From NCBI RefSeq assembly GCF_026745355.1, contig NW_026611040.1, positions 449,386 through 513,385 of the forward strand: a DNA stretch of 64,000 nt, given 5' to 3'. The translations under genes were made by a program, and so were the position numbers. Source of the stretch: Beta vulgaris subsp. vulgaris. Its lineage: Eukaryota > Streptophyta > Magnoliopsida > Caryophyllales > Amaranthaceae. How positions within the stretch are numbered: the first letter of the stretch is position 1; each line of letters opens with the position of its first letter. The notes under the pieces are model-generated. The model did not search any database and had not been told where the DNA came from. It saw only the letters and a program-made list of their open reading frames with translations. Positions 1-9,647 of the stretch are shown here, piece by piece.

Positions 1-975
1 AAGAAAATCAAGTTTTTGTTTCGAAAAAAATTCAAGCACGCATCGCGTGCAAAAAAATTCTAGTATTATAGAAAGCAAGACCTATTATCATCACATTTAG
101 TTATCCTAGCTGGTCACTTGGTCTGTTTCCATTTTGAATCTTGGCTATATTGTATTATGTGGTTGATTAATATCCATACTTAATTAGCCAAAAGTAATTC
201 TTAATATATTAATTAATAGCCTTTAAATTCAATAATTGATCTTTTATATAAACTGGCCACACAGTTAAGTACTTAAAAATGTGCTAACAATAGTGAGACT
301 CCAATGATCTGAGGTTGCTCCGTAGGTAATACCTAATACATAGTAGGTCATATTGTTGAGGATCATTAAACGGGATACTGGATCTCCCCGAAATCCAATG
401 ATTTTGATTATTTATTTCAATGATCTGAGGTTGCTCGGTAGATGTAATATGTGTTTTTGAAAAGCTTTAAACGGGATCCTGGATCCACTGTAATGATAAA
501 ATAACATTATATTCTATATCTGATGAGATAACCAGACCAACAATGAAATAAATCCTCCATCAATAATATTACCAGTCATTACAGGCTACAGGCCAAGATG
601 GAGTTGGTGTAGTCGTGTTACTCGTGTAAACAATCATCTGATAAAAACAATAATATAATAATAAGGTACCAACAAATAACAGAGCAAATATGATGATGAC
701 AGAAAAAGACAAAATGACATTTAATAAGGAACACATTACACCAGACCCTAGAGGGGAGGAATGAAAAAACACTCTTTGTGAGCTGCCAACACTGCGCACT
801 CACAATATTCTTTTATTCCAAAAAGTTAACTTTATGTAAAAAAAACTATGATTAAATAAAAAATATAAAGGCAATTTTTGTCAAAACTAAACATGTAATC
901 TCTACCGTAAACAAAAAAGTTGCATCGATTTATGTGCCTCGTTCAGCTATTGTATCAAAAAAGTACAATTGCTTA
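1..975. other. AT-rich intergenic sequence, no gene recognised
   Basis: Nothing here can be assigned to a known gene or element. A 76-residue minus-strand reading frame (569-799) has a hydrophobic stretch that could span a membrane, but it has no recognisable family and no other support, so it is not called. The segment holds a duplicated module (301-490, listed separately). Sequence near 880-1010 weakly resembles 6050-6180, on the other side of the Copia gag remnant. That pair could be the eroded flanks or LTRs of that element. Confidence 0.4.
301..490. repeat. Pair of degenerate direct-repeat modules
   Basis: Two modules share the same order of motifs. Each begins with AATGATCTGAGGTTGCTC, followed by GTAG, and after 50-70 bases of less similar sequence ends in TTAAACGGGAT and CTGGATC. 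The first runs about 303-387 and the second about 419-493. The spacer between the conserved blocks differs in length. The function is unknown; it could be a repeat inside an old LTR or an untranslated region. Confidence 0.5.
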
Positions 976-1282
976 ATTATAAGAACCCCTGTTCGTGAGT
1001 TTGAAACCTGTTAAGTTGAGGGATAGTAATTGTTCTACGAGCCGTCGCATATAAATCATCATCCAAGACAATAAGAAATTGTTGGATCTTCTTTTCTTCT
1101 CTGGTCGTAGCAAATTTTCCGACCACTCCACACGTGCACTGATTACACACGCAGTCATGAAGAGGCTGGAGACGATCAAGTTCGTCATAGAGACCCATCA
1201 AAGTTGTGTAATACTCTTCGATGGACATGGCACGCTGCTGCTTGCAATCAACAATGAACACCCATATTTGTTGGAGACGTGG
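976..1282 (-). pseudogene. Copia-type gag remnant, C-terminal half (split by El-1)
   Basis: Read on the minus strand, this is the downstream half of a plant Copia gag of the UBN2/gag-polypeptide type. It contains PRLQQIW, then SIEEYYTTLMGLYDELDRLQ, then a Cys-Asn-Gln-Cys-like segment. The upstream half lies at 5326-5678, and the two halves are separated exactly by the CACTA-like element El-1. Joining them gives the family-typical order RFFVANG followed by RLQQI. The rest of the retrotransposon (protease, integrase, RT) is not seen to the left, so this is a relic. Confidence 0.75.
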
Positions 1283-1305
1283 CACTAGTAGAAAAATGAC
1301 GATTT

Positions 1306-1582
1306 GCGTCCCCTGATTTACGTCGCACAGACACGGAAGTGACGCAAAAAAACCTATTTGCGTCGCATGACAAAGAGCATTCGACGCAAAACATCAACAA
1401 CAATATCAGGATACGAGCAATATGCGTCGCACCCTCTGTATGTGCGACACATATTACCTTTGTGCTTCGCACCCAACCCCTTGTGCGACGCACATTGCTC
1501 GTATCCTGAGGAGAAAGTGAGGCCAATGTGCGTCACACTAGGGGCTGGGTGCGACGCACAAAGGTAATCTGCGTCGGATCCT
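1306..1582. repeat. Left subterminal TGCGTCGCAC repeat array of El-1
   Basis: Direct and inverted copies of TTTGCGTC/TGCGTCGCAC/GTGCGACGCA occur about every 20-50 bases from the left terminus inward. Some are paired head to head across 15-25 bases, as around 1437-1495. In CACTA elements such arrays bind the TNPA-type protein. The matching right array is at 4840-5310. Confidence 0.75.
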
Positions 1583-2661
1583 CAGACCTGTCCGACCCAA
1601 ATTACTTGGCCCACCTTTTAGTAATTCTCAACGGCTTGTTTTTTTCGAGCCCTAAATCAATACAAACTCTCTCTCCCTCTTCTGCGACACACCCTTACTC
1701 TCGCTCACACTCGCCGGCGCTCCATAACTTCGCTGGTGCACCCTCACTCTTGCCGGCGACTTCCGCTTCTAGCGCACCCCCACTCTCTCACACACACACA
1801 CTCTCTCCACCCTCTCTCATTCTTGGTCCTCACTCTCGGCAGTGCCGACTCGCTGCACTGGTTCTCTCGCCGCCGGTGCCGACTCGTTGCACCGGTTCTC
1901 TCTATCTCATTCTCGCCGCCTGTGCTCCACCGGTTCTCGGCGCTCACTTAACTTAACATCAATCCAAGCCCACGGATTACGCGAGGATCCAATAGTTAGG
2001 GACTTGGTTTACTGGAAGGACGGGTCAAAGGGTAACTTCACGTCAACGGTGCTTTCCCTCATTCACGCCGTCGGTGTCGACTCGCCGCACACTCGCCGGT
2101 GCACTCTCACATTCTTGTCGACAATGTATGTATTTTTTTGTGTGTGTTTTTTTAAAAAATTTTATGTATTTATCTACATTAATAATCATGCATTCTCTCA
2201 CTTTGCCACTCGTTTACATTGTATGAAATCAGTTGCGGTGTGACTTTTCTCCAACCTCACTTCAGAGTGCTTGTATTCGCTACTCCTTGAGAGCAGAGGT
2301 ACGTTTTTTTTATTTACGTTAATTTAATGAATAATTATTGTTTGGTTATATGATTTGGAATGTATATATGTGAATTGTTTGGTTATTATGTGATTGGGAA
2401 AATATATGTTGAATCATAACCAAACCTATATGGACATACCTTAATGGGTGGGGAGGGAAATCTAAGGAATGGATTGGTTTGTGTTGTTTTATTGCATATA
2501 CATCATTCCTGCGCCTTGAAGGTATCAAAAAACCAACAAAATTGTCTTGGATATCTATGAAGGTAAAACTCTTATGGTTTTGTATTTGATATGCATTTTA
2601 TAGTTCTATTTAATATTTCTTAATTTTTCGATTCTAATATGTGTATTTAAATGTGGTGTAG
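1583..2661 (+). other. El-1 left internal region, pyrimidine-rich leader and eroded exons
   Basis: Between the left array and the Ulp1-like exon there is a CT-rich, leader-like stretch (about 1660-1950) and then AT-rich sequence. A reading-frame segment near 2440-2563 includes SKEWIGLCCFIAYTSFLRLEG. It is followed by GTAAAACTC, a possible splice donor, and may be an upstream exon of the Ulp1-like gene. No transposase domain can be recognised. Confidence 0.35.
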
Positions 2662-4433
2662 TGTGCTCAACAAACGGGAGGAGATGAATGCGGCTATTTC
2701 GTTATGAAATACATGTTTCTAATCGTCCGCTCAGTAGTAGAATAATTGTTTATTGTTGCGGTAATATTGCTGCGGTTTTACCCATACGCAGCAATATATA
2801 ACGTAAAAAGAAAAGAAAAATATAAAATAAACATATTGCTGCGGTTTCGGCTCAGCAATATAGATCTCAACGGAAAAAAATTTGAAATTTGTTTGACTGT
2901 TTGACCAGATATATTGGTGCAGTTTGCAGTCGAAACCGCAGCAATAGACTAAAAATATTGTTTTTTAATAGTATTTAAACCTATTGCTGCGGTTCTTTAA
3001 AAAACCCGCAGCAATAGCCTATTTTACTATATAAAAGGATAACACGACCCCCATTAGGGTTCTTTACATCTCTCAAGTCTCAGCCGTCTATTTCCTCTCT
3101 CTCTCCTCCTAACCTCTGCACACGACATTTCCTACCTCTCACTCTCCACTTCCTCTCTTCCTCCTATTTCTCACTCTCCTCTTCCTCTCTCATCCTCCAC
3201 CAGCGAATCTAGTGGCGACTCTCTCTTCGAGTCTTCGACGAGCGACCACTGGCGACAACACTTTCAATCGAACGAATTCTTTCCATTTTGTGGAGGATTC
3301 CGTCACCAACTACCCACCCAGAAGGTGGTCGATTTAGTTCGAGTGGGAAATGGCAACGGTGGTGGTGGGTTGGTTGTGAAAGAGAGAAAGGATCCGGAAA
3401 AAATGTAGTCTCAGCCGCCATTGAACAACCCGCAAGAAGAAAGAAAGGGGTTCGAAGGAGAGAGAAAAAAGGGGAGGTGCGCACGAAAGTTCCGTCGGTG
3501 GCACGCGAAGGTCCGTCGGTGGCGCGAAAGGTCCGTCGGTGTCGCATGATTTTGTTGCTGAATGTCGACGGTGGTGACTGGTTTCTTCAACCAGATTTCG
3601 TTGGTTTTGTTTTTTTTTTTTTTAACTTGCTTTTATTATTTTTATTTTCTATATGTCAGATTTGCATAAAAAAAAATCCAAATCTGATTTTTTATTTTTT
3701 AAATGCTAAAGGAAGAGCATGATTTTGATATGAATGTAATGAATGTGGTAAATGAATGGTGCACAATGTTTATTTTTTTAAATTTTGCTTTTCTATTTTA
3801 CATTGATTCTTTTGTAACATATGTAACATCTTTATATATTAATGAACATTTTATCTTCAGTTTGTCTGTAAATTTAATGGATAGTGAATATGTTAATTAT
3901 TTGGTTTTAATATTTCAAATATAATTGGCAAATGCAAAAAAAAAAAAAAAAAAAACAATTCTTTTTTTCTATACCAGGTCATATTGCTGCGGTTTTGACC
4001 AGAAACCGCAACAATATATTGGATTTTTTCTGATAAAAAATGATAATATTGCTGCGGTTTTGTGCTAGAAACCGCAGCAATATGTTGAGATATTGTTGCG
4101 GTTTAAAACCGCAGTAATATAATTAATACCTATTGCTGCCCCCTTAATTATTGCGCGTCAAAAACCGAAGCAATAGGGCACTTTTTAACCGCAGCAAATA
4201 GCATATATTCTACTGGTGGCTTTCCCTATGAGTCAAATGATTTGAAGAAGGTATATATATGTTGTAAATTCGTTACTTTACTTATATAATTTTTAAGTTT
4301 ATTAACTAAGTTAACATATTTATAGGATTTTCCTCCAAGCGTTGAGCCATATACCATAGAAGATATCAACGAACTCAAAGATCATTTTGCGCAATACTTT
4401 AAACATCTCGTGGGGGACGAAAAGGCCAAGTAA
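2662..4433 (+). pseudogene. Ulp1-like cysteine protease (C48 family) remnant carried by El-1
   Basis: After a GTGTAG splice-acceptor-like sequence, the frame from 2662 reads CAQQTGGDECGYFVMKYM. This is the Gln...(D/E)-Cys-Gly core of plant-transposon Ulp1/SUMO-protease-like domains, with the catalytic Cys codon at 2689-2691. The frame is cut at 2731 by El-2. If El-2 and one GCT target copy are removed, it continues in frame as VRFPYESNDLKK (4222-4250). It then crosses an apparent intron (GTATAT at 4251 to ATTTATAG at 4325) and ends with DFPPSVEPYTIEDINELKDH and a stop at 4431-4433. Plant CACTA and MULE elements often carry such domains. Upstream His and Asp catalytic regions cannot be identified with confidence, so this is treated as a fragment. 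Confidence 0.7.
2732..4218. mobile_element. El-2: 1.49-kb non-autonomous CACTA-like element nested in El-1
   Basis: Left end CAGTAGTAGAATAATT, right end inverse of CACCAGTAGAATA. A perfect 3-bp target duplication, GCT, lies at 2729-2731 and 4219-4221. Both subterminal regions carry several ATTGCTGCGGTTT motifs in both orientations (2765-3015 and 3978-4200), a different motif from that of the host element El-1. The interior has a CT-rich leader and AT-rich filler and no convincing coding region; the 144-residue frame at 3288-3722 has no recognisable domain. El-3 at 10540-12019 has almost the same length and the same layout. Confidence 0.88.
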
Positions 4434-4440
4434 CTTGTTA

Positions 4441-4476
4441 GTGTAGTAAGTGTAGTAAGTGTAGTAAGTGTAGTAG
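4441..4476 (+). repeat. GTGTAGTAA short tandem repeat
   Basis: About four tandem copies of the 9-bp unit GTGTAGTAA lie just downstream of the Ulp1-like stop codon in El-1. No function can be inferred. Confidence 0.8.
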
Positions 4477-4569
4477 TTGTACATTATTGGTTGATTATTG
4501 CAACATCGGTTGAGTATTGCAACATTGATTGCTTGCTTGATATCATTTGAGATGTATTGAAGCATGTTT

Positions 4570-4672
<103 letters not shown>

Positions 4673-4839
4673 CCAACGATTTCTTGGGTTATCCATATTA
4701 CAAAGGAGACTCTGCCGAATTTTCCCCTCACAATTATTAATATGAATGTTTGTTTAGTTTTGAATCATCAAGTTTTAGCAATATGTAAACAAACTAACAA
4801 AAAAGCTGAAAAAAACGAAAAAAAAAATTACTCAAACAT

Positions 4840-5310
4840 TTGCGTCGCACATGGCACAAAGTGCGATGCAGATGCTCCACCATGTGCGTCGCACATTGCA
4901 CACGACGCACATTGGAAATGTGCGTCGCACCCGGGCAGTGTGCGACGCACATTGGCCCGCTATCCCAGGCTAGCCTGGGGGGGGGGATGTGCGTCGCACA
5001 TTGCACAAGGTGCTACGCACATTGGTAATGTGCGTCGCACCCAGGCGATGTGCAGGGAAATGTGCGACGCACATGTGCGTCGCACATTGCCTGGGTGCGA
5101 CACACATTCAACTTGGCTGCTGGGGATGGAATTGGGGGGCTGGCAAGACCCATTTGCGTCACACCGTATATAGGGTACGACGCAAATAGCTCAACCATCT
5201 GCGTCGTTTCCGCATACGACGCAGATCAGTTCTGGGTCATTTGCGTCGAGATCTTTGCCGTCGGACCAATGTCCGACGCAAATAGGGGTCCAGGGTCCGA
5301 TGCAAATCAC
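4840..5310. repeat. Right subterminal TGCGTCGCAC repeat array of El-1
   Basis: A dense array of TGCGTCGCAC and its inverse (more than a dozen copies), many adjacent to short GC-rich words. It mirrors the left array and ends at the terminal inverted repeat. The reading frames across it (MRRT, CASHI, CVAHC types) are products of the repeat itself. Confidence 0.8.
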
Positions 5311-5325
5311 CTTTTTCTACTAGTG

Positions 5326-5678
5326 AGAACCATTGGCCACAAAAAAACGCTTCTCCAGATAATCCCAAAGCCTGCGCGCCTCATCATGAAACGGAATCAA
5401 TGCGGTAAGCTTTAAATCCATACTCCACAAAATATACAAAACAAGCATGGAGTTTACAGTTTTCTAGTCAAGTAATTTCTTCTTTTCCGTGGGTTTGGTG
5501 ATGGTGCCATCCACGAAAACAAATTTCCGATGAGCCTTACTTGAGAGACAAAGTAATGGCTCTCGCCCAAGCCATGTAATTATCACCTAAGTAAGACATG
5601 AGTAATTAAAGTACCAGGTTGATCACCGGAGCCAAGGTAGAAGGGAGAGGAGGGATGTAGTTTTTTGGCGAATTCCAT
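5326..5678 (-). pseudogene. Copia-type gag remnant, N-terminal half (split by El-1)
   Basis: On the minus strand from about 5678 the sequence reads MEFAKKLHPSSPFYLGSGDQ, then a motif typical of plant Copia gag N-termini (HVLLGDNYMAWARAITLSLK), then FVDGTI and RFFVANG up to the El-1 junction at 5325. It has at least one stop and is not functional. The C-terminal half is at 976-1282. The position after FVANG is where homologous gag proteins continue with xRLQQ, which pins the insertion site. Confidence 0.75.
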
Positions 5679-6354
5679 GAGCAGCGAATCACGCGTGTGG
5701 TGCTATGGAGGAAGACGACGGCTGATTGTAGATAGGGTAAAGAAAACGAGGATGGAGGTTATACGAATAGCTCGGTACATTTTAAGTTTAGGGATAGTAA
5801 TTGTGCTTACTTATTTCATTCTCTGTCAAACAATCATATACAAACTAATGCTAAGTATGATAGGCCCCAAGCCTGTTAAGGCTAATTACACACATACATC
5901 ATTAAGAATCAATTACAACAAACTAATAAGGCCCAATAAAATCCTAGTTATTAATAAACCAAATCTTATTGTGTGTTTGAAACACTTGTTTTTGTAAAAC
6001 CAACCACTGTTTGTATATGTAAATATGTTGAATGACCATATACTGTTTGTATATGTGATCTTTGTCAAAAAGCAAAAATTTGCATTGATTTGTGTGTCAC
6101 ATTAAACTTTTATCCCCAAATGTACAATTGATTATCTTTATGAATTCTTGTTTGTGTGTTTGAAACCCTAGTTATTGATGAATGAACCCCTTTTTTGCGT
6201 TTGATACACTTGTTATTGTTAAATCAACCTCTGTTTATTCTTGTGAGTTGACAAATTGCCGAGTCATAATGAGCGGTTTATCACTACTCCTCCAGAGAGT
6301 GGGCATGGAGAGAGAGACAATTCTTTGCTAATAATATATAGGTTTTATACTTTT
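5679..6354. other. Non-coding sequence with degenerate TTTGAAAC repeats
   Basis: No gene was seen. A loosely repeated phrase (GTGTGTTTGAAAC, then CTTGTTATTG, then AAATCAACC) occurs about three times between 5938 and 6240. Part of it resembles 880-1010 on the far side of the gag remnant. This may be an eroded LTR of the Copia relic. Confidence 0.35.
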
Positions 6355-6937
6355 CACTAGGAGAGTAATTGTGTATTGTTGTGGTTGCAAAGTGGCATAT
6401 TGCTACGAATTTCACATCGTCGCAAATTAAGGCGCAACAATAAGTTAAATATATTCTTGCGCTTTCGAAAAAAACCCGCAGCAATAGGCGTAGGTTAAAA
6501 GAAAATTCTTTTTTGAAATTTAAATATTTAATATTTCTCAAAAAAATTTACAGCACACAATATAACTACAGCAAACTACACATTGAATTCATATATTCGA
6601 TAAATATGATAATCTTACAATAATTACAAAAATGTAACAAATATAAAAATTGAAAAAATAAATTAACAAAAATAAAATGAAGAAACTCCGGAACTACAAA
6701 GCTAAAAATGAGCTACACTAAAAAACAAAATACATTTATAATTTGAAAAGAAAGAAAAATAAAAAAGGAATAGGAGGTGAAAAAATAAACTAAAACTACG
6801 AAATCCAAAATAAACAACTTACTGCAAATTGAAACTAATGAGTAAAGAATTATAAGTATAAGGAGACTAACTCACACTTGAGAAACTTTCTCTCCAAGTT
6901 TCTGCCGGTGAATGCTAGCCTAACGTGCATCGTTGCC

Positions 6938-9640
6938 ATGGCAAGGATGGCGGGAGGAAAATCTCAAGGTGGCAATTCAGGTAAGCAGAAAGACAAAGCT
7001 AAATGTCAGAATCTCAAGCATTAAGAACTCGTTCCATGGATGCGATTTTAGGGGTTGAAGCGTTGGATTTTGGGTTAGGGATTGGTGAAATACTAACTCC
7101 AAAATCATTCATTCAGCATTTGAAGCAACAATCTGAAGTGAGGCATACTTTTAATGATTCGAAAGAACGTGAAGGTATGAATATTACTCCAGTATTACAC
7201 CCTTTAAATGCAAAGAATTATGTGAGACAATCTATCGAACACATAGATGTTGATGTTGAAATTGAATCTATTGAGGATAATTTTGTCATTAAACCTGTTA
7301 AAATTGATATGGAGGATATTTCAGATGAGATTTATTTTCATAATTCATCTATAATATGTTATGTATTGCGAGATAATCCTCCAATACAAGTCATGGAAGG
7401 TTTTTTCCGAAGAATTTGGAGAACGTTTAAGGTGGATAAAGTAGCATTGATAAATAAGGGTGTGTATTTGGTGAGATTTTCAACGATGGGTTCAAGAGAT
7501 AGGAACTGAATGGTCATCATTTTTTTGATAAGAAACCTTTAATAGTGAAACCTTGGTCTCATGAGATGGTTTTGAACAGGAAGAGTGGTCGATCCTAAAT
7601 GTACATTAAAATACCGCAAGTGTACGGGTCAATTAAAGTAAATATAGAGTAAGGAAGATATCGTTTCCCACAAGGAGGTCTATAGTCAACTACCAAATTA
7701 AGAAAATCTCATATTATTTAGACGATTCAGGTAACGTGAGTAGTGAAAACAACTAAGCTAAAATAATATAAACTACTATTAATTCTAACACTAATGGGTA
7801 AGAATCAAATATGAGAAACAGTTCCAGGACTTAGATTTCGCCAATTACTTTCTACAATGAAATTAAACTAATTGCTGGGTTAAAGACTATTGTATTGCAA
7901 TGATCGAATTTCCTAATTTATATTATCTCATCTTCCAAGGCAGAAAACGTATATTTATAATAACTTTACGCCTACTTCCGTGGTCGTAAACATTACCATA
8001 AACTCATTACGAACAAGAAATTCATGGAAACGATCACCCCAAGTGTATAACTATTCCTAAAATTATACTACTTGACGTTTGATAATTCCACGAACTAATA
8101 TTGAAAGTTTACTCCCGCTACTAATCCAATACCTTAAACATATAATCAACTGGCTAAATCAACTATACAAAATCAAACCAAAATTATCAAATGCAATTGA
8201 AATTGATAAACCCAAACAACTAATTCAATTCATTGACAGGATTTAAATGACTACATCTAGCCCTAGAACAAAGAAATTTAGCTAGACATAAAAACTAAAT
8301 CAAACAAACCAATTGAAACTAAAAAGCTAAAATTATACATAATAATTAAACATAAACTAACTAAGAGAGGAGAGAAATAAACTCCAATTTGACAGATGAA
8401 TTAGATTCGTCTGTTGGTTGCGTTTTTCTCCCCAATCGGTTGTCTCTCTCTATATGTTTTGTTCTCCTCTATTTATCATCAAAACCGTTTCGCAAATCTC
8501 GTTCATCATCTCCAAAAGATAAGAATCTAAAAGATAAGATTCTATCTTATTAGATTTGATTAATTCAGCATCTTGATTTTGTGCCGCCTGATTTCTTGTT
8601 TGGTTTCTTCTGGGCTTTCTTTCTTTTTGCTCGGCGTGTTCTCTTTTAATGGGTAGGCTTCCCATCTTTCTTTTATTTTTGTTTTAGTAATTCTCCGACT
8701 CCATCATTTACTGGGCTTCTTTTCCTTTACTAATTCATGTTGGTGCTTGGTGGGTAAAGCGTGGACTTCAATGCTGTTGTGTTAATTTCTTTCCCTTTTT
8801 CTTTAGAAAATTATACCTACAACACACATATATATAGTAATAGATCAATGGCTCTAAAATATAGTATTCACAAAGAGAGTCCATTTCATATATTAATCAA
8901 CTTTGTCACCAAAATAGTTTAATTCTTCCAATGTCAAAATATAAGATAAAAATGTATCATAAGTCTCGTATTTTAACCCAAAAGTGATAATAGAAGTGAA
9001 TAAAATATACGTAAAATAGATACTTATCAAAGAGATCAAAACTCTTCCAATCTAGGTGCAATTAAAGATAGCTTTAAAATATTGTGGTGAAAACACTTCA
9101 TAAGATTGTTGCGCAATTGGGAGATCCTATTAAGAGGGATGAAGCTACGAGGAATAGAGTTAAGCTCCAGTTTGCGGTGTTGGTGGAGATGAACATTGAT
9201 CAGGAGTTCCCTAGTCATGTTAATTTCATCAATGAAGTGAGGGAAAAAAATTAAGGTTCATGTGGCATATGAGTGGAGACCTGTTAGATCTGGAGCTTGT
9301 GGTAATTTTGGTCATGAAAGCAATGAGTGTAGAACTCAGCTTGTAAGAAAAGTGTGGATTCCGAAGTTAGTACTAATACTCAACAGGAGCCTGTTGCTGT
9401 TGAGAAGTTGCCTGCTGTCACAGAATTAGTACATACTTAGAACAATGAAATGCAAATTGATCCAGATGGTCTTCAAAAGGCTTTGAAACCCATTAGAATT
9501 CAACCACAAATACAGAAAATCCTTTTAAGAGATTGCTGGGAGTTGAAGGAAATCGGGAAGATAATGATACACAACAGATTAGGATGACAAATGTCATAAT
9601 TGGTGAAATAAACATGGATAGGGAAGAGGGATCCCTCACT
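6938..9640 (+). pseudogene. LINE-A ORF1: DUF4283 / zinc-knuckle nucleic-acid-binding protein
   Basis: The likely start is ATG at 6938 (MARMAGGKSQGGNSG). A frameshift near 7005 moves the frame to 7003-7509, which contains the DUF4283-like stretch (FFRRIWRTFKVDKVALINKG, then YLVRFSTMGSRDR). A second frameshift follows, continuing with GHHFFDKKPLIVKPW to 7590. A solo LTR then interrupts the gene. Beyond 9030 it resumes with KTLPIWVQL and DPIKRDEAT, and ends with a damaged CCHC knuckle (CGNFGHESNEC, one Cys missing). ORF1 proteins of plant L1 elements bind LINE RNA. Confidence 0.7.
7600..9029 (-). mobile_element. Solo LTR (about 1.43 kb), Gypsy-type, minus orientation
   Basis: The sequence interrupts LINE-A ORF1. 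On the minus strand it starts TGATAAGTATCTATTTTACG and ends CACTTGCGGTATTTTAATGTACA-like, giving TG...CA ends. The phrase CCGCAAGTGTACGGGTC with nearby GTTTCCCACAAGGAGG (plus strand) is common at the ends of large plant Gypsy LTRs. No internal coding region lies next to it, so it is a solo LTR left by LTR-LTR recombination. The flanking 5-mers (CTAAA and AAGAG) do not match, so the target duplication has decayed or the edges are off by a few bases. Confidence 0.65.
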
Positions 9641-9647
9641 ATTCTAA

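Noticed and set aside
569..803. Small minus-strand frames with a hydrophobic stretch
   Set aside because: No start context, homology or neighbouring exon supports a gene; AT-rich sequence often gives such hydrophobic runs.
1354..1567. Overlapping small frames in El-1 repeat arrays (also 4794-5198, 43560-44347, 46339-46729)
   Set aside because: They arise from TGCGTCGCAC subterminal repeats, contain no domains and occur in all frames.
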